A DNA stretch of 64,000 nucleotides from Tanytarsus gracilentus (lineage: Eukaryota; Arthropoda; Insecta; Diptera; Chironomidae): NCBI GenBank assembly GCA_038502055.1, contig JAXRKN010000045.1:1510501-1574500 (forward strand), given 5' to 3'. Below, one piece after another: positions 13,101 through 24,199 of this stretch (positions are counted from its first letter, which is position 1; every line of letters starts with the position of its first letter). The notes under the pieces were generated by a model. That model saw only the letters and a program-made list of their open reading frames with translations. It searched no databases and had not been told where the DNA came from. The translations under genes and the position numbers were made by a program.

Positions 13101-15916
13101 CTCCACACTATGAGTGTGTCGCCTTGCATTGCTTGTTGTACTTTAAATATGGGCGCGTTAACAACAATCGAGTCGCTCTCGTTCGACATAATATGCTGCC
13201 ATGAAATTGAGGAAATAACTCTCTTGTAATAATTTCCTTCAATATTACCGTTTTCTGTTTGCATGCATGCTAATGACGACTGTCGAGGCCTGTCCTAATT
13301 GATTTTATCCTTAAATTTAGCCGCGAAAGGTGCTAGAGAGTTATTGTGCAAAATTAGCGGCAATCAAATAACATCGATCCTTTAAGCTGTGTACTTTCAA
13401 TGGTTTCATGTCAAATATTTGCAAATACTCTATCAATATTTTTATAAGGCTTTTACTATGTACTTTTTAATATTGCTAGAAGCATTTCCTCATTCAAAAT
13501 GACCGTCAAATGAAGCGGCAAACAATCAATAGCTGTTGTCGAGTCTAAAACAATTTATGTAGCGAAGGAAAACAGTCCAAGTTGACCTATGATGTTGCTC
13601 AATATATGTCTCTTGAATATTCAGCGAGTTAATTTTAACCGAACAAAAATCTTCAATTGGTATTTTTATATTATTTAAATTTCATCAACTTAAGTTGCCC
13701 TTTCTTGAATAATTTCTCAATAAAAATCACCCTAGAAAAACCATTTCGCATAATTTTATTGTCATTTCCTCACAAAGCGAAACAAAGATTCTTCAATAAA
13801 TTTTGTCGAACGGAATAACCCCAAAAATCATCCCATCCTCCCCCTTTACAACTTCCAAATTCGATCATCATCATTATATTGTAAATTCCCTCTCTTCACA
13901 TAAATCGATTTCATACTCGGAGAATAAAACGACACAGAAAGTAGAAAAAACTTTGTCTTTCTCGCTTTTCAGAAAAAGATGTTGCTGCACTATTATAAAG
14001 TAGCACAATTGAAATAGGAAGAAGAGAGATTGAGAAGTGAGGGAAGAAGTTTTTAAGTACGGTTGAGGAAAAATGTCAAGGATACCGTCAGATTTCGTTT
14101 CCCTTCTTTATTTTTGCTCCGCTCTGCACCTTTTCATCGATCTCCCCATTTCACCCTCATATATGTACAAACAGTTTTGACTCTATCTTGGAATCAGGGT
14201 TAGGAAAACTTAAAAAATATTTTTGAAAAATAAAAATTCAAAGGTTTCCACCACAAGTCATAAGTATACAAAAATGCTATTCGAGCCTTCACCATGTGAG
14301 GCACTTTAGGTTTCTTTTTCCTTGAGCGTATAAACATGTGAAAGCATTTTCCATCACCAGAAATTTTCTTGCTGTCATAAATTGGAAAATTTATTACAAA
14401 ATTTATCTCGTGAAGGTTTTACATCAATATGAAATTTAAGCTGTTGATTATGCAGACACACACTTGAAATGTTGATGAGCCCTCAGGAAGGGATATGACA
14501 GCCTTCAACGGAAGAGGCTTCATAAATATTAATTTCTTCATTGAGAAAATGAAAAGTGAATGCTTCTGTTGCTGGCTTGCTTGTTCAATTAAACAATTTA
14601 ATTTCACCTCGGCAATGAGGGAGAGAAATTTTAGTTGAATGGAATTTAATATGAAAACTTTCATTTTTCCATTTCACGATTGAGAAAGGAGATATTTTAT
14701 GTTAATAATGCTTGAGGCTTATCACATCATATTCCGCTAAAATTAAGTATATTAATGATGATCGACATTATCGCTTAATTTTATGACACTGACCGACCAT
14801 TAAATTTCAATTTTCATAAAAAAGATTTTAATTTCATGTTTAAACACACTTACTTAAAAAATATTTAGCTTAAGGTCAAAAGATGGCTTCTTCATGGTGA
14901 CTTTTATTGACGCGTATTACACACGTGAAAGAGTTAAATATTGACATTCAGATAGACTCATGTAATACAACAAAAATTACTTACTCATAGGTACTCCAAC
15001 ATTTCTCTCTCTCCACGGGCGACGTATTTTATTATGTTTGAATAATAATGATTTTTTTTAGTAAAAAGTACAAAATATCCACACAATATGATCACTGTAT
15101 GCGCATTTAAAGAGGAATATGATGGTGGCAATGAGTTAAAGAGGTGAAAAGTATGATTGATTTACTAAAAATTAATTTTTTTCACCTCACTAATGTGTCG
15201 CTTCTAAGTAAAGTAGTTAAATTAAGGGGTCAGGATAGGAACCCATTTATTAAAAACTTGGAACAGTTTAAGAAAATTCAATGTGCCCCTTTTTGATTTC
15301 ACATCTCTGCACTATCAAAAGTAAAATTGAACGAGACTTCCTTTAATAAGGGGAAATAGCTTAATTTGATTTTTATGTTCGTACAATTGAAAACCCGCCA
15401 TTGCATTGCCGTTTGCCTCGCGTGCGCCACTTTATGAAGCCTGATTTCAATAATCTTTATATTTATATCTCTCCGACTCTCCTCACATTGCAATTGTGCA
15501 TGAGACATACATTTCACAATATTGCAATTTCATTTCTCTCCTCATTCTTTTTTTTTTCGCCAATGTGGTACATGCATGTAGGCGTCGAGCGGCACTTATT
15601 ATTGTTCGGATATATCTCGTCTCATATTCACATAGAGAGAATCATTCTGATTTCTCTTCAATTATCGTTTATTAAAATCATCATCAACGATAAATGGAAA
15701 TTGTTTTGTGGAAAATTAGGGGAGAGAAATTTTTCACATTTGCATCAATTGCTAATGATTATTTATTTTATTTCAGATAAATTATTAAGAGACGACACCA
15801 AAACAACATAAATCGTGCTCATTATCCTACATACATTGTGTGTCGCTAAATCAGTGAAAAAAAGAGAGTAAAAAAGGGAAAGCGTTGCCCTTCTTTTTAT
15901 AGCCTTTAATAAAATA
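7117..15916. other. Long AT-rich stretch, no gene seen
   Basis: No convincing exon is found. GA-rich runs are common (for example 8484-8494, 9842-9852, 11898-11912), as is an ACTG run near 9599-9615. A perfect 7-bp hairpin (CTGTTGC, loop TTC, GCAACAG) lies at 7492-7508. A GC-richer segment near 12165-12278 ends in a good donor-like GTAAGT at 12279. It has no start codon in the phase needed to join rdx, so it is not called an exon. Confidence 0.45.
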
Positions 15917-16036
15917 AAAAAAATCCTCCGCATATCGGTTGTTCATGACGCGATATCGCCGCCACACAGCGCTGGAAGATTGAGCAAGAGCGGCTCGTCA
16001 AAATCGCCTGATTGTGTCGTGGTCGTAAATGATAAG
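15917..16036 (+). other. rdx: Candidate alternative first exon of rdx
   Basis: A GC-rich island sits in AT-rich DNA and ends in a consensus donor, AAG|GTGAGT, after 16036. An ATG at 16029 leaves ATG ATA AG before the donor, which is phase 2. That is the phase needed to join the rdx exon at 36612, and would give an N-terminus MIRLPVVNECPAG. A second frame through the island is also open and hydrophilic (it reads SPPHSAGRLSKSGSSKSPDC), but it ends in phase 0 and would hit a stop if joined to 36612. The island's 5' limit is unknown. The splice and phase match are seen; transcription is inferred. Confidence 0.3.
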
Positions 16037-19000
16037 GTGAGTGCATTAAAGTTTATTTTTGTATGGGGTTCGGTTGGATTTTGAATTATTTTTGTACGTT
16101 TCAAATTTTAATTATTTCTTTCTTAAATGACACCGCAAAAATTATCTCTCAACCTATCTTCCGACGCACCAAAGAGATTTAAAGGAAACAAGCAAGAGAT
16201 TGTGTACAGACTGAATATTTAATTTATTACCCATGCACAGACGTCCACGGATGAGGGACGATGCGCTAATAAAAAAGAAGTGCAATTTAATGTGCGATGA
16301 CAATGAACCGCAAAATTACACACAAAAAGAATTTCCACATTTACTGCACATACGATGGCAACGCACGACGGCGATAATTCCATTGCATTTTCTCTTTGGC
16401 TTAAAATTATAGTTTAAATATTGAAATTCGTCTGTGTGTCTGCAATGCAGTGCACTGTATATGTGCATTATTGTGAAATGAAAAAAAAATCATGATAAAA
16501 CGCTACGTCTGGATCTCTCTTTTTCGAGTTCAACTCATTCCTCTCCTCGCATCCACCCGACCATTGGCAGACTACGCTGCGCTTCGTCGCGTACATCCTG
16601 TGTATGTGCACTGAAAATGAAATTAAGCATAATTCTTTTATGACTCTCCTCTTGCCATTCAGACCATTGAAAATTTTATTCTTATACCTGGCACATTATT
16701 TTTCCTTTTTTCTCCATACATTAACGATTTGTAACATAACATTCGATGCCTACGAACGGCGATGCAATCTCATATTCGAGAGAGAGAGACTCGAGAAGTA
16801 GGTCATCGTCGGTACCTTGAAGTTATAGAGTGTATTTATATATGCTGTATTTATGTGTGCTTTTAGAGACCCTTTTGTTATAGTTTCACTCTCCCGCTCA
16901 CTCCATGCTTCTGCAGCTCACATTTGACGACGATTTGCGGCTTTAAAAAATATGTGAAGCATACTAAAGAATAATGACTTTTTTCGGTTGAATTAAAGTT
17001 GCAAATTTTCTCATAAAAAAATGAATGTGGGACACACTTTTGGAGGGATTTTAAAGGGTATCAAATGTAATATTTTAGGTCACTTAGAATTTTTCAAATT
17101 AATTTATTAAAAGCCACTTGAATCTTTTTTTATTTGTTTGTTCTCGAATAACGACCCACAGACGAATCCTAGCCTTGAATTATTTATGTTAAGAGCACAT
17201 TTACGCATAGCATTGTTCTAAAGGTCACTTCAATTAATTCACGATGCGATGATGACTTAATAGATTAAATGTGATTCATCAACGCGATGATGTTGAATCT
17301 ATTGACGCCATGACGACATGCTAGACACTTGAGAATCGAGTGAGAGAGAGAGAAAATGACATAACTGCCCATTACTACTTTTTTTTCAATGACAAGCGAT
17401 GATGATGATGAATAATTAAATAATAATCACTCACGAGGGTGTATTGTAAAGCTCAGTACATAAAGGTTATACACAAGCTATGCATTGGGAAATGAACACT
17501 TGTGCTTTAATTTCTCTCTCTCCCTCCTCATGACACATGCCGCTTTTTTTTCATTGATCATTCGCTCTCGTGTGCTGTGAATGAGGAAATTTAAAAACTA
17601 AATCTGAGCATTGAGCTCGAAGGAGAATGTCAAGAATGAGACCATGCGACACAGATCATCATTATAAAATAAAAGGTGATCACAATAATCAACATAACAA
17701 AAAAATGCGTGATTTTATGCAAATTTATACGCGCTCAATAATTGATTGTTATTTTTTTTGCTGATGAGACGGCAAGGGCGCGAACAGAAGATCAAAAACA
17801 GAAGATTAAAGTTATAGTGAGTAGCAATGTTTTAAAAAATGACAATGAACCGATCCGCTGCCGAGAGAGACACTTTTTAATAGAATCCGCAAAAGCCTTG
17901 CGCGTGTTTCCATTGTTCATAGTTCGTCCAAGGATATTTGCTGATTGATACTTAATAATAATAATTTACTGCCGTAGCTATGGCACTAAACAACAGTTTC
18001 CTCGACAATCCGGGGTTGGGCGATTGTCATTTGAATGTTTTTGTCAATTAAATTAAATTGAAAATTTATTGTAAAATTTTTATAGGTAAATTAGAGTGTC
18101 CGGCCCTTGAAGACCTATTAATCTAAATTCGACAATTAAATAATTTTAAAAACCTCACAAACATAAAATTTATTTTTCACTGCATCTAATCTTAGATCAT
18201 TGAAAAACCGATAATTGCACTTTTTACTCGCTCAGTGCTCAGTAGCTTAGAAGTGATCAACTGCGGAAATGAAATTACATTTTTAAATGGCGAGAAAAAT
18301 TTATTACCTACACACAAACACACATACATACGCTCACGGTTGCGGTGGAGTAAAACTGCGAAAAGAGTAAAAAATTAAATGTCAATTAAAAGTTTTTATG
18401 TTCACGCTCTCATATTCATTGTTGTTGCGGTCGCAAGCAGAAGGCGATGATGTAAAGCATGGAAAGAAAATGAATTATTTCAACTTATTTTCTCTTATTT
18501 CAAAAAAAAATATGTTGTGCCCCGAAAAAAAACACCGAAACGTGCTAATAAAATAATAACAAAAGAAATTTCAAAATGAAAAGCAGGAAGTGCTCGAGAA
18601 AGAGAGACAGACGACAACGACGTTTATTGTGTGCTCTTTTAGGGTACATAGGAAAGCGAATGATTCGAGCATGTATCATTTAAGAAAAGAGAATAAAAAA
18701 TTTGCATATCGCTCTAGTTGGGTCACAGAGCTGTGGAACAAATAAATGAAATGAATGAATTGTAAAAAAGATTGCGAGTGAGACTCAAAAGATGAAGATG
18801 GAAATTTCCCTCCTTCACTTGAGTCGTGTCCTCAAAAAAAGTTAACTTTTTACTTTTCGAAAGTCAGCAATCGCAAAATAAAAATAAATATTTTTTCACT
18901 TCATCTCTCCTCTAATTTTAGTGAAATTGCACACGGTCGATTGTCGGTGCATTTTGAATTATATTTTTTTTTGCAATTTCTTTAAAGTGAAAATTATGAG

Positions 19001-19335
19001 TTTCTTTTTGCATGAACTCTCACTTAACAACTTTATGTGTGTGACTTAGAGAGCTTTTATGAAATCAAACAAATCATGTAACGACATTAGCAACAATCGA
19101 AAGTCATGTAACGCGTTTAATTTCAGCTATTGCTCAAAAAATATATAATTTTAACGCTCTAATTTACATTTTGACCAAAATGTGAGCAAGCAGATTAAAA
19201 TAAGGTTTCCAAACGTCGCTCAACTGACTTTTGTAAATTTAATCTCCAATTTATTTACTTTTTGTCGGCACAATTAACTTTTTATTTAGGGGAATCTTAA
19301 ATGTCAAAAATACCGTGCTATAAGTTTTTTTGGCT
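16037..19335. other. Non-coding stretch, no gene seen
   Basis: AT-rich DNA has scattered GA runs and no supportable exon. If the exon ending at 16036 is real, this is intronic. Confidence 0.4.
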
Positions 19336-21551
19336 AAAGTACACTTTACTGGCCACCTTTTTTTTCGACTTTTTTTGTGTCTTAAATCAAAGATTTGGGC
19401 TCGCAGAGCCCGAATCTTCAAGAATTTTTGCGCGGAACCACTCTGGGACCGACCTACGAGGATCCAAAGATCCACTTTGTTTACACTAAAGTGCACTAGA
19501 AAAAGCCAACAATCCAAGGGGAAAGGTGGGAATTCGGGGTTCTTGGGTAGAAAGAGAGACACGAGGGGTATTAATATGTCTCAATTTAAGGGGTACGCAG
19601 CTCTTAAGGGGTACGAAACTTATATGTTTCATCATTTTGAGCTAAAAACAGCTAAAATTTTTGGAATGGTAAGATTATTGGTTTTTTGATGAAAAGAATG
19701 AAAAGGGGTATGAAGAGTAGTAATTAAGGGGTACTCAGCTTTTAATGGGTAAAACTTCCTTTTTTATTTGGGTAAAAAGTGAAAATTTATTGGAATGGTG
19801 ATTTTGGAAAAAAAAAAAAGGGGTATAATAACTTTTTAATTAAGGGGTAGCTTTAATTTAAGTTTTTTGTGTAAAAAAAGAAATAAAAAAGTAAGAATTA
19901 GAGGTTTTTGAATGTAGAGAATGACAAAGGGGTTATGTTTTAAGGGTAAATATTTTTTGTTTTTTATGGTGAAGTATAAATCAAAAAACCTCTTCCCCTA
20001 TTTTCCTTCTCAAAAAAAATATTAAAAATTTACCTCTCCCTATTTTTTTAAAAAGAATATAAAAAATTTAGTTTTTTCTATTTTTTATAATAGACCATAG
20101 TAAATTAAAATTCAAGGGGAGAAAATGAAACTGTAAAAAATTTAAATTCTGAAATGTGTTTTTTTAAAAGTAACAATGTTTTAAAAAAATTATCTTATTC
20201 TGTTGAAATTATTAAATGGATTAACTTTAATTTTGAGGATGTGATAAGCGATAAATACAAAATTAGTTTTTTGAGAGTATTTTCAATTCAAATTGGTAAA
20301 ACAGTTTTTAATGTTTATTATGTAAAGGTTTTTTGGAGGTTTTTTGTTGATTATAATAAGCCAGATGGCGTGACAATGATTGAGATCTGGAAAGGGTGGA
20401 AAGAAGTAGAACTAAAATAAATGATATGGGGTTCATGGTTGGTTATGGGATTTTAAATATTTGGAATGTTAGTGTGTTGTGTTTTTATTTTTTGGTTTTA
20501 TTTTTTTTTATATTTTTTTTGTATTTTGGAACTGTTAGAGCTGTCTAGTTGTCATATAAAAATAATTTTTTTTTAAATCACTTGGAGAAAAGCGTGATTG
20601 CCTAAAGTCCCGTGTCCCGAAATAAATAATAAATAAAAGTTGGTTGATAAGTTCGCCTTCGCCTCAGTACTAACGTTTAGGCTGGCCATACGGAAGAAGA
20701 AAATTTAACATAAAGTAAATTTGAAAAAAGATTTTAAAAAAAAAAATTTTTAAAATAAAATAAAACAAACTTCTTCATATTATGAAGAAAATATTTGGGA
20801 GAGTTACTTCCGAAGTGAGAATGAGGAGAGAAAGAAGAATGGAGAGTGAAATTTTTTGAATTTTTCCTGATTTTTTCTCTCCTTCTTCGGATTTAAGATG
20901 TGATGATGAATTTGTTGAAGAATAAAACTTATTTAATATTTAAAGAAATGAAGATGAAAACACACTAAAACTGATTTAAATGATAAAATTTAGGAATCTT
21001 TGGAGGACTTTTGGGGCTTTGTTTTTGGGGCCTTTGAAATAAATTGTTGGCCTTTTGAAATCAATTGGGGGCCTTTTAGACGTTGTGGCGGCCGAATCGT
21101 GGCTGCTTTTTATAGAACCCAAGAAAAAAAAAAATGTTAAAAAATTTTTATTTTTTTTATAAACTTAGTTTTGTCTTAAAAGCGTGTACCCCTATGTAAA
21201 GTGCCTGTGTACCCCTCGTGATTTTTCTCTCCCAGACCCGTTCTCTTCCCGTTTTGGCTTTTTCTGGTGTAAAAAATAAAAACTAAGTTTTATACCCCTT
21301 AAAAGCGGTGCCTCATTTAAAGTACCTGTGTCCCCTCGTGTATTTTCCCCACCAAAACCCCGATTCCCCCTTTCCCCTTGGATTTTGCTTTTTCTGTGCC
21401 TTTAGTGTAAAAAAGTGGACTTTGATCCTCGTGGTCGGTCCCGGAGTGGTTCCGCGGAAAAATTCTTGTAGATTCGGGCTCTGCGAGCCCAAATCTTTGA
21501 TTTAAGACACAAAAAAAGTCAAAAAAAAAGGTGGCCAGTAAAGTGTACTTT
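19336..21551. mobile_element. Non-autonomous inverted-repeat transposon, copy 1
   Basis: The element starts with AAAGTACACTTTACTGGCCA and ends with its near-exact reverse complement at about 21531-21551. The inverted match continues inward for roughly 250-285 bases on each side (left to about 19622, right from about 21280). Within the arms lies a palindrome, GGGCTCGCAGAGCCC followed by GAATCT, then a GGGGAAAGGTGGGAATTCGG segment and GGGGTACGCA motifs. The interior holds three degenerate units of about 115-135 bases at 19587-19965, each opening with TTAAGGGGTA. The right arm also carries an extra partial copy of the inner arm module at about 21186-21280. No transposase was recognised. The short flanks TACCGT...TTTTTTTGGC and TACCGTTTTTTTTGC on the two sides may be a diverged target duplication, but this is uncertain. 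Confidence 0.8.
20154..20420 (+). CDS. Unrecognised open frame inside transposon copy 1
   Basis: An ATG-initiated frame of 88 codons is rich in Phe, Lys, Val and Ile. It lies in the AT-rich core of the inverted-repeat element. No domain or motif is recognisable, and it is far too short for a transposase. It may be chance or a fragment of an ancestral element gene, so I give it as a possible frame only. Confidence 0.12.
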   Translation: MCFFKSNNVLKKLSYSVEIIKWINFNFEDVISDKYKISFLRVFSIQIGKTVFNVYYVKVFWRFFVDYNKPDGVTMIEIWKGWKEVELK

Positions 21552-23100
21552 TACCGTTTTTTTTGCAGAGGTTTAAGTCGATTGATCAAGTCGGAATCGT
21601 TCGATAATTTTTTCGATTGACTAAAATCAACTTTGATCAATTGATAATTTTTAAATAACATTACATTATAAAGTTTTCATTTAGATATTTAAAATTATTA
21701 AGTCAACCTCTTAAAACTTTTCTCCATCCACTTCAATTTAAAATACCAATAGAGAGTTTGATGATTGAGATAAAATGTTTATATCTAATTGAATACACGG
21801 ATTATATAGAAATATTAAATATTGTGTGAAATCTTTTTTGTGAGTAAAAATGCGGTTAATGCTCAATTGTTTCATGCATGATGCGTGTATGTCGTAAGAC
21901 ACTGCTGCGATGTGTGTTTGAAAACTTTCAATTTCACTTTTTTTCATATATTTACGGTGTGTGTAAAAGCTCATTTCGAACAAAAAAGAGTTTCTAATAA
22001 AAATGATTTTTTTTTTCAAAAAAGAGATTTTTTGATTATGTTCAGGAAATGCCGAATGGAGTTGTTTTGTGTCGTGAGAGAGTGATGAATTTTTTATGTA
22101 ATACTTTCATTTTGAGTATGGCACAATTTTACTTGTTGCCACGGCTTGATAATGATACTCTCGATTTTCTTTTTTTACCATAGAAAATTTTCGGAGGTAA
22201 ATCAAATGACGTCAATTGAGATACGAAAGAAAATACATTTAATACCAGATTGTTAACACAATTGGGAGATAAAATTCTTGAAATTTATAAAAATAGGTTC
22301 AATGCGTCAAAGACAGATTTTGGGGGCCTGATCAAAATTTAAATAAACCGTCAAAAAAATATTTTGTTCACCATCCCGAACAAACACACACACACACACA
22401 CGCGAGTGGTCTCTAAATTGAATTCTTCTTTAATGAGCTCCAAAAAAAGAGTGTCTTTTGCAAAGAAGATGAATTGAGTAACATTTCACTTGACCCACAC
22501 TAAAATGATTGATCTCTTTCTCATTTTCTCTCTCAATGGTACTTTCTAACACATTTCGCATTGGCATTTTCCTCCTTTCTCTCGACTCTCGAATATAGGC
22601 TCGAAATCAACATAATATCTAGAACAGTTTCGATTGGCATTTAGTTAAAGTAATTTGAGAAGATCGAAAACACTTTCCAATTAGTGAGCGAGAATGATGA
22701 CGCTAAATGAGTCACACATATAGTGCATAATCAATTAATGAATCTCACGAGAGTATGTGAGAGTGAGAGAGACATTAATCGCTGTACGTCCATGTATTTT
22801 ATTCAATTTTCTCCTTCGGCTCGCTCAGTGTAGCGCGCGCTATATTTTTTCAGTCAAGGGCTGCAATGCAATGTGATTTTCCTTGTTGTTTCATTGCTGA
22901 ATTTCTCTCTTTACTACCGAGTTTGCGCACGAATACAAGCGTAAAAAACATTGAGAATAAAAATTGTTGCATTGAAAGGCAAAAAAGAAATAAAATAATT
23001 TTTTCTCGTAGCCATGCGGAGAGGTTGTTTGCTCACTCTCTTTCGAAGCAACAATATTCACTAACACCACACAGCATTGGATAATGTCCGATGAATATCG
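21552..23100. other. Non-coding stretch upstream of the rdx start exon
   Basis: No gene is seen. A CA microsatellite lies at 22384-22401. A GC-richer segment near 22815-22870 includes CGCGCGC and an initiator-like TCAGTC at 22850-22855. Confidence 0.4.
22384..22401. repeat. CA dinucleotide microsatellite
   Basis: An uninterrupted CA run upstream of the rdx start exon. Confidence 0.85.
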
Positions 23101-23180
23101 TGTAGAGTTTCTCTGAGCGAAATCAGTTTCAGTTGAACCGTCATCGCAGTAGCGTCTATATCGCGTTTGTCGCTGTCGAA
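23100..23180 (+). promoter_or_regulatory. rdx: Possible rdx core promoter
   Basis: Two insect initiator matches, TCAGTT at 23123-23128 and 23129-23134, lie in a locally GC-richer segment about 1.05 kb upstream of the rdx ATG at 24186. If the A at 23125 is +1, GCGTCT lies at +28 and matches the downstream promoter element consensus at five of six positions. No TATA box is placed at -30. Initiators are short and common, so this is only the best candidate between 22.8 and 24.2 kb. Confidence 0.25.
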
Positions 23181-24199
23181 AAATTTTAACTTAAAAATTA
23201 CCAAACAAAATTTTCTTATAATTTCACTTTTTTAGTTTCATCAATTGGAAAATTTTGTGTAGTAAAAGAAATTTGATTATTTTAAAACCAGTTAAAGAAT
23301 TATTGGATCCACCGTCATCATCGTCCTTGAGCAACCAAGAATAGATTCTTAACGTCCTTGGAAAATTAAAACGAGTCAAAAGCACGGCGGTTCTACCACG
23401 AATAAAAATTAATAGTTTAAAAAAAGTATTTTTTGAGTGCAAACTCTATCTCACATGCTCTAAAGACCTTCTTTTCATAGTCATCGCATTGTGAGAAAAA
23501 GAAAACCACAAAGACATTCACAAAAAAAAATAAGAGAAAAAAGTTTTCCTCCTCATATCACACGAGTGTGAAATACATATAGTGAAACATACATCGAGAG
23601 AAACGATTCTGAATTCTAATCCGGAAAAACCTTGATGTGGAAAAAATAATATATAGAGTCGGATGAGGCACTGAAATATTCAATGTGTGTTAATTAAGCG
23701 AATAATCTCTCGCACGTTGCTGCTTCAGTATTTATCTGTGTTGTGAGCCAGTTTACATCTCATAAATTATTATCAAACGGAGATTTTTAACATTTTGAGG
23801 ATAAAAGGAAGTGAAAAGATAAAATTCAAAGTGAAAGAAGGAAGTAATTTTTTTGTGAAAGTTAAATATCTATTCGAGCAAGAGAAACCGGAGAGAGTAT
23901 TAAAAAAATTGTTATAAGCAAAGTGAAATCAAATGCTACATTTCCACACATATATGACGGTGATAAACGATCAAGGAAGAACTTTGTAAAAAAAGCATTG
24001 AAGGATAATAATTTTTTTTATCTCCTTGAAGTATTTTAAAAAAGCGGCGAATTCAAGTGACATCGGTTGCTTCCTCGTCAAGTGCGCCCTTTAAATCTTC
24101 CTCTTCAAGTTTTTATTTTATTTTGTTTCCTCAAAAATTCGCCAAAGTGGATACTCTGGCACTCTCCGGGTTGTCACATGTTAGGATGGCTCTGGCCAG
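23135..24199 (+). other. rdx: rdx start exon (5' UTR plus first 14 coding bases)
   Basis: The exon ends in ATG GCT CTG GCC AG|GTATGT, a strong donor at 24200. The 14 coding bases leave phase 2, which joins the A at 36612 to make AGA (Arg) and continues in frame into LPVVNECPAG and then MAVSRVPS. The frame upstream of the ATG is open back to a TGA at 24027-24029 but contains no earlier ATG. The bases before the ATG (TTAGG) are a mediocre start context, so leaky scanning to later starts is plausible. The 5' limit given is a guess from initiator motifs near 23125. Confidence 0.6.
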
